DNA from: Rhodospirillales bacterium
Lineage (GTDB): Bacteria; Pseudomonadota; Alphaproteobacteria; Rhodospirillales; Magnetospirillaceae
Assembly: GCA_015654615.1 (NCBI GenBank)
Contig: JAATGN010000133.1
Location: 1 to 35,904 of the forward strand
Length of the DNA stretch: 35,904 bases
Direction of reading: 5' to 3'
Both the position numbers and the translations under genes were made by a program. Under the pieces are notes generated by a model. That model searched no databases. It was not told where the DNA came from and saw only the letters and a program-made list of their open reading frames with translations. The stretch's first letter is position 1, and every line of letters begins with the position of its first letter. This document shows, in pieces, positions 7,964 to 15,579 of this stretch.

Positions 7964-9463
7964 CTACAGCAGGAAGCGCAACTGGCCGGCCAGAACGCGC
8001 AGGCCGCTGACCAGGTGGGCGGGGATCAGGGTGTCGACCCGCGACGCGTCGGAGGCGTTGCGCACCACCTTCTGATCGGCCTTGAACTGGGCCAGATCCT
8101 CGACCAAGCCGGCATTCATCATCTGGATGAACCAGGCGATCTGTTCCTTGCCGATGATCGAAGGCGTGACGATCGCCTGGCCGGCCGGATAGGTGGTACC
8201 GTCGTCGGCCAGCTTCATGCGGGGGAACTTCTGGGACATGCGGACCCGCCAGCTCCACCGCAGATAGGCGATCAGCGACATGGTCTCGGTGTCGAGATAG
8301 CTTTCGTCCGCCAGCCCGGAGGCGTCCAGCTTGTAAGTCGTAACCGCCCGCTCGATCGCCACGGTGCCGTCAGAGGCGACCTTCTCGGTCGCGATTCCGT
8401 CATGCAGCAAGGTGTTGCGATCGGTGAAGGTGAAGCGGTCGGCCACGGCCGGCGCCAGCACACCCGTCAGCGTCAAAGTCTGAAGGGGCCGCGCCGGATC
8501 GATCGCCAGATAATAGGCGGCGATCGCCGACCAGACAGCGGTGCGCACATAGTTGGGGGTCGGATAGTTGGATCCGCATCCGCCGGGGCACGTCAGGTGC
8601 GGCGTATCGAGCGCGTTGCCATAGGATGCCAACGTGCCGACCGAACCAGATACGCAGGTATAGGCGTGACCATCCTCTTGCAGCAACGGCCCGAAGCGCC
8701 GATCCAGTTCGGTCGCCCAGGCAGCGGTGGTGGCCACGTCGGACCATGGCAAAGCGAAGATGTGATACCAGTCGTCGGCCAGGGCGGCGATGATCGGGGT
8801 GGGCAACGGGTTGGCCGCGCCACCCGACATCGGCGTGATCGCCACGGTCAGGCCGGCCGGCATGCCGTCGCCGCTGTAATAGGAGCTACGCAGATCGATC
8901 TGGCCGGCATCGATGCCCTTGTGACGAGCCGTGATGACAACCTTGCTGGTATTGGCGTCGTCGACCGCAGCGGTCACCGGCAGGTCGGCATTGTCGTTGA
9001 TGGCGGCGGCCATCAGCGTGGCCGTCTGAGCGGCGGTTTGGCCCAATGCCACCGAAGCCTGCACCGTCACGCCACCCACATAGAGGGTGGCGGTGCCGGC
9101 GACCGAGGCGGGACCGGTGTAAGTCACGGCGCCGCCGGCCGCTACCCCGGCTGCATTGTCGAGAACCGGCAATGCCCAGGTTTCGGTGTAGTTGTTGGCC
9201 GTCTGGGACGCGGCGACCATGTTGCTGGCCATCGATCCCTGGCCGAACAGCGCATCCGCTTGGGTCTTGCCGCCAGTGATCTGCACTGGCACCAAGGGCG
9301 TCGCGGTACCGGTGGGCAGCATCTGGGCGAGAATCAGCAGCTTGTACCAGACGGACGGCAGGCCGGTGGAGGCGTTGCTGTTGTTGATTTCCATATACTG
9401 TCCCGGCACGCGGAGCGATGTCGGAATGCGGTCGAAGGAAATGGAAATAGGGATCGCGGTCAT
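7964..9463 (-). CDS. Tail sheath protein, Mu gpL-like
   Basis: A 499-residue contractile sheath protein. Its N-terminus (ISISFDRIPTSLRVPGQYME) and middle LALPWSD-type segment (IFALPWSDVATTAAW) are standard in Mu gp39/L sheath proteins. The C-terminal part carries the conserved sheath handshake region with TYPAGQAIVTPSIIGKEQIA. Length matches Mu gpL (about 495). The presence of sheath and tube shows the phage is a myovirus. It begins five bases after the DUF2635 gene. Confidence 0.95.
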   Translation of the reverse strand: MTAIPISISFDRIPTSLRVPGQYMEINNSNASTGLPSVWYKLLILAQMLPTGTATPLVPVQITGGKTQADALFGQGSMASNMVAASQTANNYTETWALPVLDNAAGVAAGGAVTYTGPASVAGTATLYVGGVTVQASVALGQTAAQTATLMAAAINDNADLPVTAAVDDANTSKVVITARHKGIDAGQIDLRSSYYSGDGMPAGLTVAITPMSGGAANPLPTPIIAALADDWYHIFALPWSDVATTAAWATELDRRFGPLLQEDGHAYTCVSGSVGTLASYGNALDTPHLTCPGGCGSNYPTPNYVRTAVWSAIAAYYLAIDPARPLQTLTLTGVLAPAVADRFTFTDRNTLLHDGIATEKVASDGTVAIERAVTTYKLDASGLADESYLDTETMSLIAYLRWSWRVRMSQKFPRMKLADDGTTYPAGQAIVTPSIIGKEQIAWFIQMMNAGLVEDLAQFKADQKVVRNASDASRVDTLIPAHLVSGLRVLAGQLRFLL

Positions 9464-9468
9464 CCGGC

Positions 9469-9720
9469 TTACTCCTTGGTATCGCTCGACGACGAATTGG
9501 ACGAGACGGACGCCGAACTGGCCGGCGTCGTGGTGGTCGCCTTGCCGGTTTTGGTCACCGCCGTGATGTCGCCATCACGTTGACGCCGGTACCAAAGCGG
9601 ATCGTCGAGATCGACGGTGACCGGATCGGCCGCATCGCCCATGGTCGGCAACGGCTTCAGGGTGACCGGATCGCGGACCAGACGGCCGGCGGCTGCCTTG
9701 ACGGGTGTGAGGGTGGCCAT
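9469..9720 (-). CDS. DUF2635 family small tail protein (Mu gp38-like)
   Basis: An 83-residue protein with the DUF2635 pattern: KAAAGRLVRDPVTLKPLP near the start and DPLWYRRQRDGDITAV in the middle. The function in Mu-like phages is not known, but the gene always lies just before the sheath gene. The C-terminal 25 residues are a low-complexity run of T, S and A. ATG at 9720 overlaps the stop of the upstream gene by one base. Confidence 0.85.
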   Translation of the reverse strand: MATLTPVKAAAGRLVRDPVTLKPLPTMGDAADPVTVDLDDPLWYRRQRDGDITAVTKTGKATTTTPASSASVSSNSSSSDTKE

Positions 9721-10316
9721 TACGGAAGGACTCCTTGCGGCAAAGTGACGGTGTCGGAAGCGGTGGCATTCCCGTCCGCCAGCGGCAACGCGGCGGATGG
9801 ATCGACCGGGGCATCGGCGACCCAATCGGCATGGATGGTCTCCAGCGGGGCCAACTGCCAGGCGGGGTCGTCGGTCAATTCCAGCGGCAGACGGATGCGG
9901 TAGGCGGCGCTATAGAGGGTCAGGCCCTTTTCATCGAACGCCGGGGCGAACAGGTTGGCGACCGACACCAGGGTTAACCCGCCGATGCCGGGAACCTCGA
10001 AGGCATGCAAGGCTGGAATCAGCCGTTCAAGGATCGGGATCGCCCCCGGCGACCGGGCATTTCCATCGCGCCGATCGGCCTCGCGGACGCCCCCGGTCAT
10101 CACCAGGACGACGAAATTTGCGTCCAGCAGCACGCCGGTGGCGGGAATCTGATCCCCACCGAGGAAGGTGACGAAGACGGCCGGCAGGCGGCGGTACCGA
10201 GTCGCCAGTTGGGCGTCGAGATCCCCGCTGGCCGGCAACGCCTCGTAATGGAGGTTGGCTCCCAAGACTTCTTCGGCGCGGGCGAGGATGGCCGACTGGA
10301 CGACGGACACGCTCAT
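9720..10316 (-). CDS. DUF1834 family tail/neck protein (Mu gp37-like)
   Basis: A 198-residue protein of the DUF1834 (Mu gp37) family, likely a tail terminator or neck component. Recognised from ERAEEVLG-type N-terminus (LARAEEVLGANLHYEALP), the middle YRRLPAVFVTFLGG and the later YSAAYRIRLPLE. ATG at 10316 overlaps the DUF1320 stop by 4 bases. The extra C-terminal stretch of about 40 residues is A/P/D-rich. Confidence 0.82.
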   Translation of the reverse strand: MSVSVVQSAILARAEEVLGANLHYEALPASGDLDAQLATRYRRLPAVFVTFLGGDQIPATGVLLDANFVVLVMTGGVREADRRDGNARSPGAIPILERLIPALHAFEVPGIGGLTLVSVANLFAPAFDEKGLTLYSAAYRIRLPLELTDDPAWQLAPLETIHADWVADAPVDPSAALPLADGNATASDTVTLPQGVLP

Positions 10317-10783
10317 AGGAGCCGCCCTCCCCAGGCGCGAAAGTCGTAGTCGGCCAGCTTCTCGGCATCGAACACGCGCGAGCGCCGGCTGGAGAAACTG
10401 GCGCCGGTGGCGCCCCCGTCGATCGGCGGTTCGTTGCCGGTCGGATCGAGGCCGAGGCCGATCTTTCCGGCCGCCACCTTCTCCAGCCAGGTCAGGGCGT
10501 CCTGATGCCGGTCGCGCATTTCGTCGGTCGGCGTCCGGTCGCCGCCGGTCGCCAGCCGATAACGGGCGATGTCGCAGCACAATGGTTCCAGCAGCGCCGG
10601 AATGGTGGTCAGCGGCAGGGCGTATCGCGAGGCCAGATAGCCGTCGATCATCGCGCTGGCGTCGGCGAGCGCCTGCCCGGCGACGACGGGATCGGGATCG
10701 GCGGCGCCCGGAAGCGCCGTCAAACCGATCATCTCGTCTTCGCCAAACCGCGCGATCAAGGATTGCAAACTGGCGTACACCAC
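10313..10783 (-). CDS. DUF1320 family head-tail connector (Mu gp36-like)
   Basis: A 156-residue protein of the DUF1320 (Mu gp36) family. The N-terminal LIARFGEDEMIGLT, the ASAMIDGYLASRYALPLTTIP core and the CCDIARYRL segment are diagnostic. Members are thought to be head-completion/connector proteins below the portal. The start is GTG at 10783 with a GGAGG six bases upstream. A second GTG follows directly. Confidence 0.88.
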   Translation of the reverse strand: MVYASLQSLIARFGEDEMIGLTALPGAADPDPVVAGQALADASAMIDGYLASRYALPLTTIPALLEPLCCDIARYRLATGGDRTPTDEMRDRHQDALTWLEKVAAGKIGLGLDPTGNEPPIDGGATGASFSSRRSRVFDAEKLADYDFRAWGGRLL

Positions 10784-10803
10784 CGCTGACCTCCGGATGT
10801 TTC

Positions 10804-11019
10804 TTACTTGCCGGCCGGAGCACTGGCGGCCGGCACGGGATCGGATGCCACGGGCTTGGGTTGGCCGACCACCCCGAGAGCGCGCAGTTCGGCCGCCTGG
10901 TCGTCGGTCAGCGTGACCGTGTCACCGGGGGCATAGGGGTCACCGTCGTGGCGCAGCGGCTTCAGCACCTCGTAAGAGGCGGTTGAGAGGGACGCGGATG
11001 CTTGATCTTTTTTCGCCAT
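10804..11019 (-). CDS. Small phage protein of unknown function between capsid and connector
   Basis: A 71-residue protein. The first half (SYEVLKPLRHDGDPYAPGDTV, then LTDDQAAELRALGVV) resembles short phage proteins found after major capsid genes, with a small beta fold followed by a helix. The last 20 residues are P/A/S-rich. Its place between the capsid and DUF1320 genes suggests a minor head or connector role, but I cannot assign one. ATG at 11019, nine bases after the capsid stop. Confidence 0.7.
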   Translation of the reverse strand: MAKKDQASASLSTASYEVLKPLRHDGDPYAPGDTVTLTDDQAAELRALGVVGQPKPVASDPVPAASAPAGK

Positions 11020-11027
11020 GATGACCT

Positions 11028-11978
11028 CTAGACCGGGTTCTGGATCAGGTAGCCGGCATCGGCGCAGGTCAGGACCGGCGCCCGCTCATAGACCGTGGGA
11101 TAGAGCCAGGAACGAACATCCCTTTCGTAGTAGGGCTGTTCGACCAACGGATGGCCTTCCATGGTGTAGGTGTAGGAGAACGACGGCTCCTCCATGCCCG
11201 AGGGTTCGGCCGGCGAATAGGACAAGAGCGCCATATTGCCCCACACATCGCTCATCGCGCCGGTGGCATCGGCCGATACGGCGCGGCCGACCACCACCCG
11301 GTCGACGGTAAAATAACGGGCCAGCATGTCTTCCGTGATGGAATCGGCGTTGGTGTATTTGAACTGGTCCTTGATCTTTGAATGGTTCTTCAGGGCATTA
11401 AAGACCTTCGGCCCAAGGGTCAGTTGCGTGGGATAGATGCCGACGGCGGATCGAATGGCCTCGCGGCCGCCGTCGACGTCTTCGACCGGGGTGGAATTGA
11501 CCGGATCGGACCATTTGCTGGTGCCCGCCAGCGAGACTTGGTTGTTGGCGCTGAAATTGGCCACGTTGGTCACCAGCGCCGCCTGATCGATCTCCAGCGA
11601 CAAGGTGATCACCCGCATGGTGGCATTGACGGCGCGGGTGCCGAGATCGATGCCGGGCATTACGGAGGCGTCGCGCAGCCATTCGAAGGGCAGCTTGCCT
11701 TCGATGCCGTCCTGGACGAGGGCGAACTTCTCGCCCAGATAGCCGATATCCATCCGGTGCATGCGACCGCCGGGGGCGCGGCGCAAACCGGAGGCCTGAA
11801 AGGCTTCCTTGCCGAACTGGAGAACCTGGCCGCCGGACAGCAGCACCGGCACGCGCGGGCACACCGTGCCGCCGATGAACTGGCTGTTGCGGAAACCAAG
11901 GGCGATATTGGACAGGATCGGGTCGATGACCCGGACCTGGCCGGCATTCATGGAAACGGTTTGAACGGGAATGGCCAT
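11028..11978 (-). CDS. Major capsid protein (Mu gpT-like)
   Basis: A 316-residue major head protein. It begins MAIPVQTVSMNAGQVRVIDP and contains NIALGFRNSQFIGGTVCPRV, a signature of a widespread group of Mu-like and related capsids. The middle holds IRSAVGIYPTQLTLGPKVFN, and the C-terminus has SYTYTMEGHPLVEQPYYER, also conserved. It should form the T-number shell with the HK97 fold. It follows the decoration-protein gene by nine bases, in standard Mu-like order. Confidence 0.92.
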   Translation of the reverse strand: MAIPVQTVSMNAGQVRVIDPILSNIALGFRNSQFIGGTVCPRVPVLLSGGQVLQFGKEAFQASGLRRAPGGRMHRMDIGYLGEKFALVQDGIEGKLPFEWLRDASVMPGIDLGTRAVNATMRVITLSLEIDQAALVTNVANFSANNQVSLAGTSKWSDPVNSTPVEDVDGGREAIRSAVGIYPTQLTLGPKVFNALKNHSKIKDQFKYTNADSITEDMLARYFTVDRVVVGRAVSADATGAMSDVWGNMALLSYSPAEPSGMEEPSFSYTYTMEGHPLVEQPYYERDVRSWLYPTVYERAPVLTCADAGYLIQNPV

Positions 11979-11987
11979 AGCGGTTCC

Positions 11988-12404
11988 TTAGCGGAGGAGG
12001 ATTTCGACGAACTGGCCGGCGGCGGTCGAGGCCCCCAGCGCATTTCCGGCGCCATAGTCCGGGGTGGCACCACCCGCCAGGATGGCGCCGTTGGCGGCGG
12101 TGCTCGTGACCGCGGTGGCCCCGGCGGCAATGGTGAGCGGGCTGCCGGCGATGGCGCGGCCCACATTGTCCGAGATGATCGGATCGCCCGGATTGAAGAC
12201 GCCGCCGGTCTCGACGAAGGCGGTCCCCTTTGCCGTCACCGCAAAGGATTGACCGGCGGCGCTGGCGCCATATTCAGCGACGCCCTTGATCTTGCCGCCT
12301 TGGACCGACACCTGGTTGTCGTCGTACCCGACGAAGCGGTTGGCGGTGATCGGGCCACCGGCCACGCCGCTGAGAGAGAGGGTGGAATTACCAATACGGG
12401 CCAT
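11988..12404 (-). CDS. Capsid decoration/cement protein (DUF2190-like)
   Basis: A 138-residue alanine/glycine-rich protein placed between protease and major capsid genes. Features such as ITANRFVGYDDNQVSVQG, GVAEYGASAAGQSFAVTAKG and GDPIISDNVGRAIAG match the DUF2190/head-fibre or cement protein style, which binds the shell surface after expansion. The start ATG lies three bases after the protease gene stop. The family call rests on pattern and position. Confidence 0.8.
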   Translation of the reverse strand: MARIGNSTLSLSGVAGGPITANRFVGYDDNQVSVQGGKIKGVAEYGASAAGQSFAVTAKGTAFVETGGVFNPGDPIISDNVGRAIAGSPLTIAAGATAVTSTAANGAILAGGATPDYGAGNALGASTAAGQFVEILLR

Positions 12405-12407
12405 GGG

Positions 12408-13526
12408 TTACTCCTGGCTGACGGCCTTGACGGCCGCGAGGTATGTGACGCCTTGATGGGCCTCCTGATAGGCCAGTGCCTCGGCGTGCAGTTCGGCGCG
12501 GGCCGGATCGACCGCGTAGCCGTGGGGCGCCCGGTAGGCGGGGGCGTCGGGGCGCTGCAAGTCCTGGGGCACCGCTACCTCGCCGAAGGTGACCTGGGCG
12601 GGCAGCCCGGCGGCGAAGCTTTGGAACCAGTCGCGCGGATCGATCTCGCGCCGCTCGTTTCCTTCGCCGAAGGCCACAGTGCCGGCGCCCGATATCGCTT
12701 CGAGAAAAGCGGCAGTGCCGGCCTTCTGCGCCGGCAAAAGACGACCGGCTTTCACGAGGTTGTCGATGAAACGGATGTCCTCGGTGCGGCGCTGGGTGGC
12801 GCGCTGTTCGGCGAAGGCGACACGATCGGCCTCGAAGGCGGCTCGCTCCTTGGCGAGTCGTTTCTCGGCAGCGGTGATCTCGGGACCTGGTGCGGCTTCC
12901 GCGCAACAAGCAGAACCATCGGCGCCCGCATCGGATTCTGAGTCAGGCTGGGCCGCGCTGTTCTGCAGGCGATCGAGCGTCCAACTCGGGAGCACCTTGT
13001 CGGCCGCGTCGGCGCCGTCCTTCTCGATGATCCATTCGCGCAGGCCGCGCAGGATCGAGACCAGATCGAGCTGGTCGTAGTCGGCGAAGGCGACCACGCC
13101 GGCCTCGTCATCGGCGAAAGCGGCTTGCTTCAGCCCCTTGACCGCCGGGGGCTGGGCGCCGAGGAAGCCGATGTGGCGCAGGTAATACTGGCCAGGCTTG
13201 GGGTTGACCGGCGAATCGGGCTCGTAGAACGCCGCCGAGATCTTCTTGAACCGGCCGGCCTTGACCAGTTCGGCGAACGCGGGGTCGACCTGGTCGACCT
13301 CGGCCACCAAGATGCCGTCGGCGAATTTGAGGGAGGACGCCCAGGCATAGGCCGGCGCGTCATGCTTTGGATGGCCGACACAGGCCGGAGCCTCATGCAC
13401 CTGGGGATCGTAGGCGACGGCGGTGGCCTTGAGATCACCCTCGGTGAAGGTGATCTCCCGGCCAGCCATATCCCGGTGGGTGCCGGTGCGGAAAATTTCT
13501 ATGGAGACAGGCATGGGTCCACTCAT
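12408..13526 (-). CDS. Head maturation protease and scaffold (Mu gpI-like)
   Basis: A 372-residue fusion of prohead protease and scaffold. The N-terminal 150 residues carry the Mu I protease pattern: FRTGTHRDMAGREITFTE, the histidine motif VGHPKHDAPAY (H52), the serine motif FKKISAAFY (S97) and the FLGAQPPAVKGL segment. The remaining part, about 200-260 being charged and helical, is probably the internal scaffold. In Mu the same gene has an internal start giving the scaffold alone. Here I cannot pick that start with confidence. The start is ATG 13526, or ATG 13514, which has the same distance (58 bp) to an upstream dyad as the endolysin gene. Confidence 0.88.
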   Translation of the reverse strand: MSGPMPVSIEIFRTGTHRDMAGREITFTEGDLKATAVAYDPQVHEAPACVGHPKHDAPAYAWASSLKFADGILVAEVDQVDPAFAELVKAGRFKKISAAFYEPDSPVNPKPGQYYLRHIGFLGAQPPAVKGLKQAAFADDEAGVVAFADYDQLDLVSILRGLREWIIEKDGADAADKVLPSWTLDRLQNSAAQPDSESDAGADGSACCAEAAPGPEITAAEKRLAKERAAFEADRVAFAEQRATQRRTEDIRFIDNLVKAGRLLPAQKAGTAAFLEAISGAGTVAFGEGNERREIDPRDWFQSFAAGLPAQVTFGEVAVPQDLQRPDAPAYRAPHGYAVDPARAELHAEALAYQEAHQGVTYLAAVKAVSQE

Positions 13527-13746
13527 CCGTTTGGAATGAGGGAACCCTATGACAACGGGCCGACCCCGGTGACCCTGAAGGGTTTCATGTCCGGTCTTTC
13601 CGAGCCGGGATCAAAGTAGCCCGAGCCCGTCCGAAGGGCAATGCCGGCATCTACCTGCCGGGAGGCGCATCGCTTACCCCTGAAGGGAGAAGCGCGACAG
13701 AGAGGCGCCTCTTAGGCCTCTCATTCGCCTCTTAAAGCCCGGATCG
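13527..13746 (-). promoter_or_regulatory. 220-bp gene-free gap before the protease gene, probable late promoter
   Basis: This is one of the longer gaps in the late region and lies where Mu has its PI late promoter. At 13572-13591 it holds an imperfect copy of the dyad seen before the endolysin gene (shared core CCTGAAG-K-GTTTCA). A further half copy (CCCTGAAGGG) lies at about 13678-13687. A hairpin-capable GAGAGGC...GCCTCTC occurs at 13700-13722 without a T-tract, so I do not call it a terminator. I see no convincing ORF in either strand of this gap. Confidence 0.5.
13572..13591 (-). promoter_or_regulatory. Second, imperfect copy of the late dyad before the protease gene
   Basis: The central 14 bases (CCTGAAGGGTTTCA) differ at one position from the same part of the dyad at 22073-22092 (CCTGAAGTGTTTCA). 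It lies 46 or 58 bp before the two possible protease starts. Mu also has separate late promoters before lys and I. Candidate activator site; binding not shown. Confidence 0.45.
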
Positions 13747-14259
13747 TCAGTGCTCCTCCCATATTTCCTCGGCGTGGTCGGCGATGACATCGAGGATTGC
13801 CTCGACATCGCTGGCCGAAAGCCCGAGATAGGGCCGTGCCGGAATGGTGACGGACTTGGCGAAGATCAGCTTGCCGCCCAGGCGAAACACCAGGGCGTTC
13901 GCGGTACGCGGCACGATCTTGCCGCCCAGCTGGTGGATGGCGCCGTAGATCTTGTTGGTTCCGACCTTCAGCGTGTCGTCGCCGGATAGCTGCCAGACGA
14001 TGCTGCCCATCAACTGACCGCTTTCCCGGAGGATGCCCGGCCCCCGTTTGCCAGTGGCATAGTCGGGATTGAGCTTGGTCCAGGGCTGGCCATCGGGAGC
14101 CTTTTGCGCGATGAAGCGCGCCTGGGTCTGACGCACCACCACTTCGCCGATGTTCTTGAGGGAGGCGCGCATCAGGCCGCCGTCCTTCTCGGCCAGGGCC
14201 TTCAAAGCCTGGGTAATGGCTTTGTTGTCGACGGTGAGATTGATCATGGCGCCGGTCAC
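13747..14259 (-). CDS. Virion morphogenesis protein (Mu gpG-like)
   Basis: A 170-residue protein of the phage virion morphogenesis family (Mu gpG), a head-tail joining or neck component. Visible pattern: an N-terminal helix region, IGEVVVRQTQARFIAQKAPDG, a WTKLNPDY motif, LRESGQLMGSI and a C-terminal RPYLGLSASDVE. The start is likely GTG 14259, since AAGGAAG lies seven bases upstream. The ATG at 14247 is too far from that site. A 96-bp gap separates it from the F-like gene. Confidence 0.88.
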   Translation of the reverse strand: MTGAMINLTVDNKAITQALKALAEKDGGLMRASLKNIGEVVVRQTQARFIAQKAPDGQPWTKLNPDYATGKRGPGILRESGQLMGSIVWQLSGDDTLKVGTNKIYGAIHQLGGKIVPRTANALVFRLGGKLIFAKSVTIPARPYLGLSASDVEAILDVIADHAEEIWEEH

Positions 14260-14355
14260 GACTATACTTCCTTCCTAACGACGATGTCCGGGATCCGCCC
14301 CATGTTCATCGTCCGACGCCCAGGCCGGCCGATCGACCTGAGGCCCATCTCCCGC

Positions 14356-15579
14356 TCATCGCGCCCACAACAATTTCCCCACACGCTGCTGGTTGAGATA
14401 GCCGAGTCGATTCATCGGGATGAACGTCCAGCCGCCGAAGAACCCTCCGGCGCCGTCGGCCACCAAGACCAAACCTTCTTCGCCCTTCAGGCGCACAACC
14501 TTGATCAGGCGTTTGCGCAGCACCACCTTGCCGGTGCCCTTGTGGCGGTCGAATCGTACCCAGATCTCGGCGGGATCGGACAGCAGCTCGGGCAACAACG
14601 GGACCATCGGCGCACGGGTCAGCGGGAGATGCTCGGCCAGCGCCTGGGCGTCGATCAGGATGGTGGTGCCGTCGGGAATCGCGATCGCCACCTGGTCGCC
14701 GCCGATCGCCGCCTTGATCTGCTCGCGCAACTGTGCGACATCGCGGGCACGCGGCCCCGGTTTGGCGGCCGGCGTGTCGATTGGCAGCTTTTGCGGCTGG
14801 CCGGCGCTCTTCCAATTTCCGGGCGTCAAGGTCTCCCAGGCATCCGCCCTCATCGCCCGCCAGCCCTCCATCTCGGCCTGCGGTAACTGCCAGCCGAAGG
14901 CGCTTTCCCCAACGCTGTAGCCCCAACCGGGATCGATGCCTTTCGGTGTCTCGATGGTCACCGGCCCCATGGAGGTGTTGAGCGTCGCCGGTTCCGTGTC
15001 GAGCGGGGGCGCCTGATCGGGACCGGTCTTCCCTGACGCCTTCAGTTCGCGCCGGCTCACCCCTTCCCAGCGGCATTTGCAGCCCCAGCCGTTGGGCGGC
15101 GTATGGGTCTTCCACCAAGGATCAGTGGCCGACAGCGTCAGGCCATCCCAGGCCTTATGTTCCGGCCGAGGATGCTTGACCGAATCATCGTGGATGTAAC
15201 GCCACCAGGGCTGATAGCGCAGAACGTCCGGGTCGGTCAGTTGCTTCCATCGCCCCGCCGCATAGGCGGTGCGCAAGTTGGTCTCGTAGATGGTCCGCGA
15301 ACGCCAGCCCCGCGATCCGTTATAGGACCAGCCATGGGTGGTGACGATTTTGTCAAAGTCCTTGCGGAACTCTTCCAGCGTGGTGCCCTGGCTGATCGCC
15401 TTGTCGATCGCGGTACGAAAGTCACACAGGATGCCGTCTTTGGTGGCGCCGGCCACGGTGAAGGCCCGCGTGTGCTGGCCGCCGATCATGTCGGCCCAGC
15501 GCGCCGTCGGCAGGTTCACCTTCTGGCGGAAGTGGTCGATCGCCTCTTTGAAAGGCAGGGACTCAGCTTCGCCGCTCAC
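14356..15579 (-). CDS. Minor head protein, Mu gpF-like, with C-terminal nuclease-like domain
   Basis: A 407-residue protein. Residues about 50-175 form the Mu F (SPP1 gp7-type) head morphogenesis domain, with IYETNLRTAYAAGRW, the HDDSVKHPRPEHKAWDG metal-binding-like segment and the PPNGWGCKCRW motif. A linker rich in P/K/T follows. Residues about 275-405 form a second domain (VAIAIPDGTTILIDAQAL, EIWVRFDRHKGTGKVVLRK, FIPMNRLGYLNQQRVGKLLW) that resembles the phage barnase/EndoU/ColicinE5-D/RelE-like nuclease (PBECR) domains fused to such head proteins. If injected with DNA, it could attack host RNA or inhibit competitors. Start is GTG 15579, overlapping the portal stop by 4 bases. Confidence 0.88.
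   Translation of the reverse strand: MSGEAESLPFKEAIDHFRQKVNLPTARWADMIGGQHTRAFTVAGATKDGILCDFRTAIDKAISQGTTLEEFRKDFDKIVTTHGWSYNGSRGWRSRTIYETNLRTAYAAGRWKQLTDPDVLRYQPWWRYIHDDSVKHPRPEHKAWDGLTLSATDPWWKTHTPPNGWGCKCRWEGVSRRELKASGKTGPDQAPPLDTEPATLNTSMGPVTIETPKGIDPGWGYSVGESAFGWQLPQAEMEGWRAMRADAWETLTPGNWKSAGQPQKLPIDTPAAKPGPRARDVAQLREQIKAAIGGDQVAIAIPDGTTILIDAQALAEHLPLTRAPMVPLLPELLSDPAEIWVRFDRHKGTGKVVLRKRLIKVVRLKGEEGLVLVADGAGGFFGGWTFIPMNRLGYLNQQRVGKLLWAR

Noticed and set aside
7922-9583. 553-codon plus-strand open frame opposite the sheath gene
   Set aside because: Composition (G/R/H/Q-rich) and position exactly opposite a conserved sheath gene mark it as a shadow.
13700-13722. Possible terminator GAGAGGC...GCCTCTC before the protease gene
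   Set aside because: No T-tract follows on either strand and the stem is short; kept only as a note in the gap entry.
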